Of a DNA stretch of 64,000 bases, positions 37,451-45,619 are shown piece after piece. The position numbers and the translations under genes are program-made. Numbering within the stretch: the stretch's first letter is position 1; each line of letters opens with the position of its first letter. The stretch lies in the NCBI RefSeq assembly GCF_016734805.1, contig NZ_JAERQG010000002.1:124001-188000 (forward strand), given 5' to 3'. The notes beneath the pieces are model-generated. The model saw only the letters and a list, made by a program, of their open reading frames with translations, was not told the origin of the DNA and ran no database searches. This stretch comes from Marivirga atlantica. Its GTDB lineage: Bacteria > Bacteroidota > Bacteroidia > Cytophagales > Cyclobacteriaceae.

Positions 37451-39496
37451 ATGAAGAAAGTCCTTACCCTACTATTGTTATGTGCTACTATGGCTCAGGC
37501 TCAAGATGAGCAGGTGCTCTATAAGTTGGTTCAACTAGGTCGTAATGTCAACAGTCGATACCATGAAAGTGCTCCTTTGGTAACACCTGACAATCAAAGA
37601 TTATACTTTACGGTTTCCAACCATCCGGAAAACAATGATGGAGTAGATAACTCTCAAGATATCTGGTATAGTGACAAACAGCCAGACGGCAGTTGGGGAG
37701 ATGCCATCCATATGGAATCACCTGTGAATAATAGAAAGTTTAATCAGGTACTTACTATACTTGATGGAGGCAATACATTGCTGATAAGAGGAGGTAACCG
37801 CAAAAAGGAAGAGGGATTTTCGTTAATCTATAAAGATGGGGATAAATGGAAAGGACCTGATGAGCTGGAGATCGAAGGCTTTGAAGAGATGAACAATGGT
37901 CGTTTTTCAGGGGCTGCCATCAGCCAGGATAGAAGTGCTATAGTGATCTATATGAATGAACGAACAGCTAAGCCGTATTCTGATTTATACGTGAGCAAGC
38001 AAATAGAAGAAGGTAAATATAGTCGTCCGAAAAAGATCGAGGCGCTAAGTACTTATAAAGATGAATTTGGTCCTTATTTAGCTGAAAATGATAAGGTGAT
38101 GTACTATGCCAGTAACAGAGAAGGTAGTATGGGCGGAGTAGATGTTTGGAAAGTACGAAGATTAGATGATAGCTGGCATAAATGGAGTGAGCCTCAAAAT
38201 ATAGGATCACCAATTAACACGGGGGGATTTGATTCTTATTTCTCTGTTGATTCAAGCGGCCAAAATGCCTTCACTACCAGAACTTACGTAAGTGCCGATG
38301 GTAGCAATATGAATATTTATGGTTTAGTGCCTAAGGCCAAAATAACTGTAAAAGGCCAGGTATTTGATGCTGAAACAAAAGAACCTCTCGATATTTTATT
38401 AGGAATTTCTGCACAAGAGGAAAAAAATAAAAGCATACAAACGGGTGCATCTGGTGAGTACAGTTTTACTACTTATCAAGAAAAGACTTATCAGTTCGGT
38501 GGTACTAAAATTGGTTACGAACAACTAACAGATGCCATTGATTTAACTGCTGGTTTTGATAAGGACACGGTTATTACGAAAGATATTTATTTACAGCCTG
38601 TAAAAGCGGAATTAGTGCTGTATGGATATATCACCGAAGCCGAAACACTTGTTCCTGCTAATGCCTATTTAAAGGTGATTAAGGGTGGTTTTAAAGATTC
38701 GGTGCAAACAGCTTATCAGGATGGAGGCTATAAATTAAAACTTGCTGATAAAGGTAATTACCTGATTCAGGTGATCTCGAAGGATTATGAGCTTGTACAG
38801 GATACATTAAATGCACAAGTAGAAGAAGGTACCTACTTCAAAGAATTCAGAAAAGATTATCAACTGAAGAAGATTGTGAGGCCTTACAAAATTTCAGGCT
38901 ATGTATATGATGAAAAAACACAAGAGCCGCTTTCAGTAAAGCTCAATTTTGATGTGGGCGATAGCACCATTTTTAACGTAACTTCAAAAGCAGATGGCTA
39001 TTATGAAGCCTTGGTAAAAGTACCTGATACAATTACCATTAGAGGACAAAAGCAAAATTACCTGAACCTGGAAGATAAAATCATGATCTCTGATGATCAG
39101 CGCTTTTTAGAGTATAATAAAGATTTATACATCAGCCCGATTGAAGTGGGTAAAACGGTGATTATCAATAATATTTATTTCAATTTCGATAAAACTTCCC
39201 TTAAAGAGGAATCCTTTCCGGAGCTGAATAGGCTTACTGAGCTTATGCAGCAAAACCCGGGTATCAAAATTGAAATTGGCGGCCATACGGATGATAAAGG
39301 AAGTGACGATTATAACCTCACTCTAAGTGAAGGCAGAGCTCAATCGGTTAAAGATTATTTAATTGAAAAAGGTATTGCTGCTGATAGAATGACTGCTAAA
39401 GGTTATGGAGAAACTGAGCCGATTAGTTCTAATGCCACGGATCAAGGCAGAGCCGAAAACAGGAGGGTAGAGTTTACTATATTGGCTATTGAATAA
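37451..39496 (+). CDS. OmpA family protein with PD40-like repeats
   Basis: A 681-residue exported protein. A signal peptide (LTLLLLCATMAQAQ) is followed by PD40/WD40-like beta-propeller repeats at ~45-280 (LVTPDNQRLYFTVSNHPENN, EFGPYLAENDKVMYYASNRE). Three carboxypeptidase-like Ig repeats follow at ~295-560 (VKGQVFDAETKEPL, ISGYVYDEKTQEPL). The C-terminal OmpA domain (~575-680) has NIYFNFDKTSLKEES and GGHTDDKGSDDYN and the NRRVEF end. The OmpA domain should bind peptidoglycan. The architecture resembles the family that includes PorE of the type IX secretion apparatus, but no other T9SS gene is nearby. Confidence 0.92.
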   Translation: MKKVLTLLLLCATMAQAQDEQVLYKLVQLGRNVNSRYHESAPLVTPDNQRLYFTVSNHPENNDGVDNSQDIWYSDKQPDGSWGDAIHMESPVNNRKFNQVLTILDGGNTLLIRGGNRKKEEGFSLIYKDGDKWKGPDELEIEGFEEMNNGRFSGAAISQDRSAIVIYMNERTAKPYSDLYVSKQIEEGKYSRPKKIEALSTYKDEFGPYLAENDKVMYYASNREGSMGGVDVWKVRRLDDSWHKWSEPQNIGSPINTGGFDSYFSVDSSGQNAFTTRTYVSADGSNMNIYGLVPKAKITVKGQVFDAETKEPLDILLGISAQEEKNKSIQTGASGEYSFTTYQEKTYQFGGTKIGYEQLTDAIDLTAGFDKDTVITKDIYLQPVKAELVLYGYITEAETLVPANAYLKVIKGGFKDSVQTAYQDGGYKLKLADKGNYLIQVISKDYELVQDTLNAQVEEGTYFKEFRKDYQLKKIVRPYKISGYVYDEKTQEPLSVKLNFDVGDSTIFNVTSKADGYYEALVKVPDTITIRGQKQNYLNLEDKIMISDDQRFLEYNKDLYISPIEVGKTVIINNIYFNFDKTSLKEESFPELNRLTELMQQNPGIKIEIGGHTDDKGSDDYNLTLSEGRAQSVKDYLIEKGIAADRMTAKGYGETEPISSNATDQGRAENRRVEFTILAIE

Positions 39497-39565
39497 TTTT
39501 GTATAATAAATAGGCACTGAAAAGAACTATAGTTGCACAACTTGCCGTTTATTGATAAATGGTTA

Positions 39566-39594
39566 TTGCCAGACCAATTGATCCTGTAAATTCG
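39566..39594 (+). promoter_or_regulatory. Predicted promoter of the diheme peroxidase gene
   Basis: TTG at 39566-39568 and TAAATTCG at 39587-39594 are 18 nt apart. The ATG follows after five more bases, so the mRNA would be nearly leaderless if this is the real promoter. Confidence 0.4.
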
Positions 39595-39599
39595 CATTT

Positions 39600-40715
39600 A
39601 TGATAAAAAATAATGCATGGTTTTTACTACTCTTGCTTAGCCTGATGGCATGTAAACAAAGAGAAACTATTGACCCTGTCGCTGAGACTTTCGAACTAAA
39701 TGTGCCTGCCTATTTTGGCCCTTACAATGATAGGATACCGGAAGATAATCCTATCACCGAAGAAGGTTTTCAGCTTGGGCGAAAATTATTTTATGAGCCC
39801 AGGTTGAGTAAGGATAATACCATGACGTGTTCTTTCTGTCATCAACAAGAAAAAGCTTTTACTGACAGACGAGCTGTTAGCATTGGGGTAGATGGCTTAC
39901 CGGGAAAAGTAAGTGCCATGTCATTAGTCAACCTGATGTGGTCCGATAATTTCACCTGGAATGGCAAAGATCCTTCTATAGAAGAGCAGGCTCTTGAACC
40001 CATTCAAAATCCTATTGAACTACATCAGTCATTAGAAGCGGCCATTGAGAAATTGGAGCAGGCTAATTATCAAGATGACTTCGAAGCTGCTTTTGGTGAT
40101 CCTGAGATTACATCCGAGAAAATAGGTAAAGCCCTGGCACAATTTGAGCGTGCCTTAATATCAGCTAACTCTAAATATGATCAGTACTTAAGGGGAGAAT
40201 ATCAGCCTACAGCCTCTGAACGAAGGGGAATAGAGTTGTTTTATACACATCCTATTCCTGGACAGCTAAGAGGCGGAAATTGTGGAGATTGCCACTTAGG
40301 GCCCAGAACAAGTGGTGCTTTAGAAGGTTTTAGGGGTTTTCATAATAATGGAATAGATAGTGAGGAAACTATGGATGCAGGTTTATATGAGGTAACTGGT
40401 AATCCGGCAGACAGCGGCAAGTTCAAGGCTCCTAGTTTACGAAATATAGCGATTACCCCACCTTACATGCACGATGGGAGATTTAAAAGTTTAGAAGAAG
40501 TCCTGGATCACTACAATACTGGTATTAAAAGAAGCCCTACGCTTGATATACTTTTGAAAGAAGGAAGTAATGAGATTGTAAATCCTAACGAACCGGTAGA
40601 TCTTGGCTTAACCGATCAGGAAAAAGAAGATATTATCGCTTTTCTTCATATGCTTACTGATGAGGATTTTGTGAGCAATCCGCGCTTTTCAAACCCTTTT
40701 ACTAATGCTGAATAA
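39600..40715 (+). CDS. Diheme cytochrome-c peroxidase family lipoprotein (MauG/CcpA-like)
   Basis: A 371-residue lipoprotein (lipobox LMAC, Cys18) with two heme-c sites, CSFCH at 77-81 and CGDCH at 228-232. Family landmarks are GRKLFYEPRLSKDNTMTCSF, SAMSLVNLMW, FERALISANSKYD and KAPSLRNIAITPPYMHDGRF. These enzymes reduce H2O2 or, in MauG-type members, oxidise a protein partner. It precedes the MbnP-MbnH cluster by about 100 nt plus its own promoter, so the two units could be functionally linked. The precise substrate is unknown. Confidence 0.93.
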   Translation: MIKNNAWFLLLLLSLMACKQRETIDPVAETFELNVPAYFGPYNDRIPEDNPITEEGFQLGRKLFYEPRLSKDNTMTCSFCHQQEKAFTDRRAVSIGVDGLPGKVSAMSLVNLMWSDNFTWNGKDPSIEEQALEPIQNPIELHQSLEAAIEKLEQANYQDDFEAAFGDPEITSEKIGKALAQFERALISANSKYDQYLRGEYQPTASERRGIELFYTHPIPGQLRGGNCGDCHLGPRTSGALEGFRGFHNNGIDSEETMDAGLYEVTGNPADSGKFKAPSLRNIAITPPYMHDGRFKSLEEVLDHYNTGIKRSPTLDILLKEGSNEIVNPNEPVDLGLTDQEKEDIIAFLHMLTDEDFVSNPRFSNPFTNAE

Positions 40716-40765
40716 TTCGATCAAGCAATTGTTTGTACTCATTCAAAAGGATTGTACAAAAGTAT

Positions 40766-40796
40766 TGTTTTAGTAAAGATCAACACTCTATATTTG
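40766..40796 (+). promoter_or_regulatory. Predicted promoter of the small Cys protein and MbnP-MbnH cluster
   Basis: TTG near 40766-40768 and TATATTTG at 40789-40796 form a good match to the Bacteroidota consensus. Transcription would begin near 40803, about 20 nt before the TTG start codon at 40822. Confidence 0.5.
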
Positions 40797-40821
40797 CAAC
40801 ATCAGAAAGGTAGTATCCACA

Positions 40822-41172
40822 TTGCTCTTGTGCTTATTCTTAAGCAACGTTTTCGTTTTCACGATCATTCAACTCAATTATGAGGTGAACAAGGAAAGGA
40901 TTACTGAGCTGTTTTGTGTAAATAAAGATAAGCCTATCACTATGTGTTATGGTAAATGTTACCTCAAAAAACAACTTAATCAAACCAAAGAGGATAAGGA
41001 AGAAAACAGCTTTCAGCTGCATGAGATACCTGTATTTGTAGCCAATCAGATCGGTTATGATCTAGTGAATAAACCCAGAGTTTATAAAACGGACTTTAAT
41101 TCTTTGTATAAAGAAGATTACCAATATCTGATCTCCCAAGATATTTTTCACCCGCCACAAACTTTTGCTTAA
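40822..41172 (+). CDS. Small membrane-anchored Cys-containing protein
   Basis: A 116-residue protein starting at a TTG; no ATG or GTG is available upstream in frame within the predicted transcript. An N-terminal hydrophobic anchor (LLCLFLSNVFVFTIIQL) is followed by a conserved-looking block ELFCVNKDKPITMCYGKCYL with three Cys and a charged helix, and the C-terminus is HPPQTFA. Proteins with the KP..C.GKCYL signature recur in Bacteroidota beside copper or cytochrome genes (from memory), and metal binding by the Cys residues is inferred. It precedes the MbnP-like gene by 159 nt on the same strand. Confidence 0.75.
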   Translation: MLLCLFLSNVFVFTIIQLNYEVNKERITELFCVNKDKPITMCYGKCYLKKQLNQTKEDKEENSFQLHEIPVFVANQIGYDLVNKPRVYKTDFNSLYKEDYQYLISQDIFHPPQTFA

Positions 41173-41331
41173 ATATATTTTGTTACTGGTAAATACGTTG
41201 TTTACCAAGAGTTGTCACGTTTAAAAATAACTAATGATATGAAGACAAAGGTGTGCTTCTATCAATGTTAGTAAACAAGAAACCGTGAACAATTCTAAAA
41301 CTTAAAAACACAATTAATTAAGCATTATAAG

Positions 41332-42063
41332 ATGAAAAATATACTATACAGTTTATTAATTACCAGTCTGTTATTGAGCAGCTGTGATGAAGAAGAAAAC
41401 CTAAAGCAGGCAGGTGATATTGAAATGAATTTCAATTTAAAGGCAGGCACTGAGGATTTAGTTTTCGAAGATGAGACTTATACCAATTCTGCTGGCAATC
41501 AGTTTTCCGTAAGTTCTTTTTGGATGTATATCAGCAATATCACTTTAATAGGCGCTGAAGGAACAGCCGACTATATTTTAGAAAATGATTACCATTTAAT
41601 TGAAGGCAGTAAGTCTATTTCAGACTTAGTAATTGGATTAGATTCGGTGCCAGCTGGTAGCTATAACGCCATTCGGTTTTCAATAGGAGTTGATGCGCCA
41701 ACAAATACAGATATTTCAGCTATTGTCGGAGAGCTCGATCCTGCAAGGGCATGGAACTGGAATACAGGCTATAAATTTGTTTCGCTGGAAGGGAATTTCT
41801 TTCCTGAAGGACAAGAAGCAAGAGGTTTAATCATGCATATCGGATTAGATCAGAACTATAAAACGCTCACCGTTGATTTTTCTAATAATCTGAATATTAA
41901 TGGCGGAATGTCCAATATTGACTTTAGCGTTGATATCTTGAAGATGTTTGAAGGTGTTCATACCATCGATTTTTCTGTGACTAATACTATCAAAGCTCAG
42001 CCTGTTGAATCAGGCCAGGTAGCTGATAACTATGCCGCAGGTATGATTCAGTTAATGAATTAA
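41332..42063 (+). CDS. MbnP family protein (putative copper-binding partner of MbnH)
   Basis: A 243-residue lipoprotein (LLSSC, Cys18) of the MbnP type: IEMNFNLKAGTEDLVF, SSFWMYISNI, DSVPAGSYNAIRFSIGVD, ARAWNWNTGYKFVSLEG and GLIMHIGLD. In studied members MbnP is oxidised by MbnH at a conserved Trp to kynurenine and binds copper; the AWNW segment here supplies Trp candidates. The next gene starts 1 nt after this stop and encodes an MbnH-like diheme enzyme, so the pair is intact. No methanobactin biosynthesis genes are visible, consistent with the many stand-alone MbnP-MbnH pairs. Confidence 0.88.
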   Translation: MKNILYSLLITSLLLSSCDEEENLKQAGDIEMNFNLKAGTEDLVFEDETYTNSAGNQFSVSSFWMYISNITLIGAEGTADYILENDYHLIEGSKSISDLVIGLDSVPAGSYNAIRFSIGVDAPTNTDISAIVGELDPARAWNWNTGYKFVSLEGNFFPEGQEARGLIMHIGLDQNYKTLTVDFSNNLNINGGMSNIDFSVDILKMFEGVHTIDFSVTNTIKAQPVESGQVADNYAAGMIQLMN

Positions 42064-42064
42064 A

Positions 42065-43066
42065 TTGAGAGTTTTTGGCATCATATTGATTTTTCTATCA
42101 GCCTGTGCTGAGCCAGACTTAACACCCGAAACGAACTACTTCCCAAATGATTTTCCAACTTTAGCGGAGAATCAGACAGCTTTAAATAAAGAGATTATTG
42201 ATTTAGGAAAACAACTTTTCTTTGATCAGCATCTTTCAGCAAACGGTGAAGTTAGTTGTGCCAGTTGTCATTTACCGGAAATGAGTTTTACTGATGGTGA
42301 GGCTTTGGCAAGTAATGGTGTGAGTGGAAATCAGCTGGAAAGACATAGCCCGGCATTGGTCAATTTAGCCTATATGGATAATGGTCTTTTCTGGGATGGT
42401 GGTGCCAAAAATCTTGAATCTTTAGTGTTTGCTCCCTTAACTCATCCTGATGAGATGGGAGCCGATTTAGAAGAGGTAAATAATTATTTGGCCAAGGGTT
42501 TTTATGAATCGGCTATAAAAAGCGCTTTTAAAGTAGATGAGGTAAAAGTTCAGTATGCTGCGAAGGCAATTGCTCAATATTTAAAGACACTTGTTTCCGA
42601 TCAATCCAAATACGATAGTATGAGAAGAGGATTAGTGAATTTTAATAATGAGGAACAAAAGGGTTATGAGCTTTTCAAAGCAAATTGTAGCAGCTGCCAC
42701 ACTGAGCCATTGCTTACTGATAATTCATTTCATAATAATGGTTTGGATGCTAGTTTCGATACGGCTGATGAATCATTACATTCAGGGAGGTACAGAATTA
42801 GCCATAAAGTTGAAGATATAGGAAAGTTCAAAACACCTACATTGAGAAATGTGGTGATAACAGCTCCTTATATGCATGATGGCCGGTTTAAATCGCTTGA
42901 TCAGGTTTTAAATCACTATCAAAATGGAATAAATAATTCAGCTACTTTAGATCCGCTTTTAATAAATGATAACTCCCTTGGAATTGCTTTTACTACTGAT
43001 GAAAAAGCAAGTCTTATGGCATTTCTTCAAACACTAACAGATTCATCTTTTACAAAACAACATTAA
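42065..43066 (+). CDS. MbnH-like diheme peroxidase-family enzyme
   Basis: A 333-residue lipoprotein (FLSAC, Cys14) beginning with a TTG codon 1 nt after the MbnP-like stop, which implies coupled translation. It has two heme-c motifs, CASCH at 65-69 and CSSCH at 208-212, and the family blocks GKQLFFDQHLSANGEVSCAS, LVNLAYMDNGLFWDGG, KFKTPTLRNVVITAPYMHDG. By relation to MbnH it would oxidise a Trp in MbnP in the periplasm. It is paralogous to the peroxidase at 39600 but more like the MbnH branch, judged by its partner. Confidence 0.9.
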   Translation: MRVFGIILIFLSACAEPDLTPETNYFPNDFPTLAENQTALNKEIIDLGKQLFFDQHLSANGEVSCASCHLPEMSFTDGEALASNGVSGNQLERHSPALVNLAYMDNGLFWDGGAKNLESLVFAPLTHPDEMGADLEEVNNYLAKGFYESAIKSAFKVDEVKVQYAAKAIAQYLKTLVSDQSKYDSMRRGLVNFNNEEQKGYELFKANCSSCHTEPLLTDNSFHNNGLDASFDTADESLHSGRYRISHKVEDIGKFKTPTLRNVVITAPYMHDGRFKSLDQVLNHYQNGINNSATLDPLLINDNSLGIAFTTDEKASLMAFLQTLTDSSFTKQH

Positions 43067-43099
43067 ATTTTACTAATACTACTTGTTTAAAGTATTGAG

Positions 43100-44089
43100 A
43101 TGAAGAAATTTCTAGTAATAAGCTTACTGGCTTTTGGTGTTTTTAAACCTAAAGTACAGGCTTGTGATGTTTGCAATATATTTGAATACAGACCCTTAAA
43201 TACCAACAACTATATTGGCCTTTTCTATCATTACAGAAAGTTTAATGGCTATAATGATTTAAATCAATCTAACAGTTTTTTTGGCAGTAGAGGACCACAA
43301 ATGCATGAATTGGATGGAAGTAATCTGTTTTTTGAGAAAAGAAAGCAAGACTATGAGCGCTATCAGACTTTGGCTGTAAGGTTCAATTACAGACTTTTTG
43401 ATCATTGGAATTTGTTAGTCATAGCTCCTTATGAAACCGTAGAAGTTCATTACAGTAGGGTTTGGAGTGTGATTGAGCCCGTATCGGATACTACCATGCA
43501 GCTTTCCGGCTTAGGTGATATTACAACCGCCATAGATAGAGTATTTACTTATACCAGTGGCAACAGAAAGCATATAGTAAGGCCTGGGATTGCCTTTAAA
43601 TGGGCAACAGGAAATGCCAACAGAAGAGATGAAAATCGGGTACTTTACGATCCTGAGATTCAAACAGGTTCCGGTTCAAATGATTTTATGGTGAGGTTGA
43701 ACTATCTGAATCTGGCTACTCAACAAGGGTTAGGTTATGCAGTAGCCGCTAATTACAAATGGAACTCAGTAGGAGCCCAAGACTATAAATTTGGCAATAG
43801 CTGGAATGCACAATTTAACTTGATGCATGTTTTCCAAAATACAAAGAACCAAACCAGCTATATTCCTAAACTGGGTTTATATGCGGAAGGAGCCTTGAAA
43901 AATAGCCGAAATGGCGAGCTCGTAAATTATACTGGAGGACAGGCCACTTTCTTAAATGTAGGAATGGACTTTCAACACAAAAGCTGGTCGGCACAGGTAC
44001 TGTATCAACAGCCTGTATACCAGTCCAGAAATGGAAACCAGATTGGGAATGCAGGCAGGTTGAATTTGGTATTGTTGAGGAGTTTTTAG
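43100..44089 (+). CDS. Outer-membrane barrel-like protein of the MbnP-MbnH cluster
   Basis: A 329-residue protein with a signal peptide followed directly by CDVC at the mature N-terminus. The rest is rich in alternating aromatic/polar strands (YIGLFYHYRKFNGY, LAVRFNYRLFDHWNLLVIAP, HIVRPGIAFKWATGNA), ending in LNLVLLRSF. The aromatic C-terminal residue and strand pattern support an outer-membrane beta-barrel. It starts 33 nt after the MbnH-like gene, so it is probably in the same operon and could be a metal-related porin or sensor. The CxxC may bind metal. Confidence 0.8.
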   Translation: MKKFLVISLLAFGVFKPKVQACDVCNIFEYRPLNTNNYIGLFYHYRKFNGYNDLNQSNSFFGSRGPQMHELDGSNLFFEKRKQDYERYQTLAVRFNYRLFDHWNLLVIAPYETVEVHYSRVWSVIEPVSDTTMQLSGLGDITTAIDRVFTYTSGNRKHIVRPGIAFKWATGNANRRDENRVLYDPEIQTGSGSNDFMVRLNYLNLATQQGLGYAVAANYKWNSVGAQDYKFGNSWNAQFNLMHVFQNTKNQTSYIPKLGLYAEGALKNSRNGELVNYTGGQATFLNVGMDFQHKSWSAQVLYQQPVYQSRNGNQIGNAGRLNLVLLRSF

Positions 44090-44146
44090 AATTAGATCAG
44101 GTAATCCTCAGGAATTGCAAGCTATGCTCTGGTAATTTCTTTTATT

Positions 44147-44420
44147 CTATACATTAACGCCAAAAATATAGCCTACCAATGCGGATAAGCCTAGCGCCAG
44201 GGTTCCCCATATGGTAATTCGAATTACCGCTTTTATAATATTTGAGCCTCCTGTTTTTGCAGCGGTTGCTCCTAGAATAGCGAGAAAAACTATCGTGAAA
44301 CCATAAAGCCAATACTCCATATCCTGTACAGTTGCAAAGAGAACAATGAGTAGAGGTAATACACCACCAACAGTGAAAGATGCTCCAGACGCAATGGCAG
44401 CTTGTATTGGGTTAGCCTGA
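44147..44420 (-). pseudogene. C-terminal remnant of a VIT1/CCC1 family transporter
   Basis: Reading the minus strand gives ~90 residues ending at a TAG at 44147-44149: NPIQAAIASGASFTVGGVLP, LLIVLFATVQDMEYWLYGFT, LAILGATAAKTGGSN and ALGLSALVGYIFGVNV. This matches the last two or three helices of VIT1/CCC1 iron/manganese transporters. The N-terminal two thirds, including the metal-binding part, are gone. The upstream end joins the first codons of a hipA gene, with an in-frame TAA just before the junction, so it cannot be expressed as a full transporter. Confidence 0.8.
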
Positions 44421-44442
44421 CATATACTTTAGCTTTTTTCAT
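44419..44442 (-). pseudogene. Start of a truncated hipA toxin gene
   Basis: Overlapping the end of the HipB-type gene by 14 nt, an ATG at 44442 begins MKKAKVYV, the usual opening of HipA kinases, at the usual hipBA overlap. After about eight codons the sequence changes to the VIT1 remnant. The toxin body is absent. The call rests on a short match plus gene order. Confidence 0.55.
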
Positions 44443-44641
44443 CTCTTTCTGATTGTATTGGACCAAGTTCATGACCAAATAATGACAATACTTGATTCAC
44501 TTTATCCATTTGCAAACTTTGCTTTCCTTGTTCAAGGTCTCTCACAAACCTTAGACCCACACCAGCTTTGAACGATAGGTCCTCTTGAGTTAATCCAAGA
44601 GATTTCCTTCTTTGTTTTACAAATTGACTTAGTTTGTTCAT
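44429..44641 (-). CDS. Orphan HipB/Y4mF-type XRE regulator
   Basis: A 70-residue helix-turn-helix protein: LSQFVKQRRKSLGLTQEDLS, FKAGVGLRFVRDLEQGKQSL, then QMDKVNQVLSLFGHELGPIQ. This is the Y4mF-type HipB antitoxin/autorepressor. It would bind operators upstream of its own gene; four palindromes lie at 44648-44787. Its toxin partner is reduced to a stub, so it is now an orphan that could at most autoregulate. It is fully open and looks intact. Confidence 0.88.
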   Translation of the reverse strand: MNKLSQFVKQRRKSLGLTQEDLSFKAGVGLRFVRDLEQGKQSLQMDKVNQVLSLFGHELGPIQSERDEKS

Positions 44642-44647
44642 TTCAGT

Positions 44648-44787
44648 TATACCTTTTCGGGTATAAATATATGAATTTATAGTAGAATTATACCGGTACG
44701 GGTATAAATTCTTTTCAGGTAATCTTTTTATACCATAACGGGTCTAGTTAAAGGGTTGCTAGGCGACAATATACCTGATTGAGTATA
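44648..44787. promoter_or_regulatory. Four evenly spaced operator palindromes upstream of hipB
   Basis: The 18-bp motif TATACC-N6-GGTATA occurs at 44648-44665 and 44689-44706 (both perfect), 44729-44746 (GGTCTA) and 44770-44787 (AGTATA). Centres are 41, 40 and 41 bp apart, about four helical turns, so all sites face the same side of the DNA. The first lies 7 nt from the hipB start codon. Escherichia coli HipB also uses repeated palindromes with inverted TATCC half-sites, which supports autoregulation. Confidence 0.85.
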
Positions 44788-44807
44788 ATTGAATTAGCTA
44801 CAACGCC

Positions 44808-44956
44808 TAGCTATGATGAGTGGGGATTAGAAAGCACTAACCTCTCGTCTCGCACATAGCCACGCCTTGATTTAAAATTAAAACTTGTGGCGGATTTTCC
44901 AATCCCCACGATAATATCCTGACCGATGAAACCCCATTCATTCATAGCATTTGTTA
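44808..44956. repeat. attC-like folded repeat next to a lone gene
   Basis: This ~149-bp segment folds on itself in nested arms. ACAACGCCTAGCTATGATGA pairs imperfectly with TCATTCATAGCATTTGTTA. GTGGGGATTAGAAAG (44820-44834) pairs with TTTTCCAATCCCCAC (44896-44910). GCCACGCC pairs with TGGCGG around an AT-rich loop. Single-stranded folded sites of this style are typical of integron attC, and similar repeats are frequent between small genes in Cytophagales genomes (from memory). The canonical GTTRRRY core is not clear. Confidence 0.5.
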
Positions 44957-45619
44957 CCTCTCGTCTTTTCTATTCGCTTCGGAGTTAACCCAGTTGACAA
45001 GTTTCGATTCTTTGCACATTTGTTCTAATTCAGAGCTGTCGCATTTAATCTGCCAGTTAGTTCGTGCTCTATATTTTCCGTACGTAAAATCAAAGCAATT
45101 CCTGATGAACGAGACGGTTTCTATGAAAGAGTTAAGATTCCATTGGATTCCGTAGTAATCTCCTCCGTAGATTTCAAAGTGTTCAGTTTCAAAGTAGATT
45201 AAACCTTCTCTTAATGTTACACCTGGGGGTGGAGGGGGAGGTAGAATTGGAATTGAAAAACCATGAATGTAAACTGTGTTATCAATAATTGGATTTTCAC
45301 CTTCATTCCCACCGCTCATGCTTACCAGTTCACCATTCCAAGTTGTTAGAAAAAGGAACAGCTGTTGACCAACTTTATATTTTGTCCATCTCGCTGCGCA
45401 TGGCCAATCTTGGAACCTCGCAATTTTTAATGTCCCCGAGTCAGCAGTTAAGCTACCTTCAACGTTCAGGGTGAAGTAGTTGGAATCCAATTCTACAATA
45501 GTTCCATAGACGATTTTTTCAGCCTTGATTATCATCTCATACAGTTCCAATGGCCTGTAGTCGGCTCGACTTGTTAGTCCGCTGAGCAAAAGAGTCGATA
45601 TGATTAGAATGCATTTCAA
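44954..45619 (-). CDS. Exported protein of unknown function in a possible cassette
   Basis: A 221-residue protein with a signal peptide (MKCILIISTLLLSGLTSRA). A first half (residues 25-110, ADYRPLELYEMIIKAEKIVY opening) is followed by a poly-Pro linker (PILPPPPPPG) and a second half with Cys and Trp residues. I know no family. The gene is bracketed by a 10-bp inverted repeat, GTTACCTCTC at 44951-44960 and GAGAGGTAAC at 45634-45643, and its 3' end runs into the attC-like repeat. That is what one expects of a mobile gene cassette. Confidence 0.7.
   Translation of the reverse strand: MKCILIISTLLLSGLTSRADYRPLELYEMIIKAEKIVYGTIVELDSNYFTLNVEGSLTADSGTLKIARFQDWPCAARWTKYKVGQQLFLFLTTWNGELVSMSGGNEGENPIIDNTVYIHGFSIPILPPPPPPGVTLREGLIYFETEHFEIYGGDYYGIQWNLNSFIETVSFIRNCFDFTYGKYRARTNWQIKCDSSELEQMCKESKLVNWVNSEANRKDER

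Noticed and set aside
37451-39496. Type IX secretion component
   Set aside because: The OmpA/PD40 architecture resembles PorE, but no other gld/por gene or T9SS sorting domain is visible in the window, so I keep only the general call.
44290-44478. Minus-strand frame of 62 codons
   Set aside because: It mixes the hipB end, the hipA stub and an out-of-frame reading of the VIT1 remnant, so it is not a real protein. It did point to the MKKAKVYV start.
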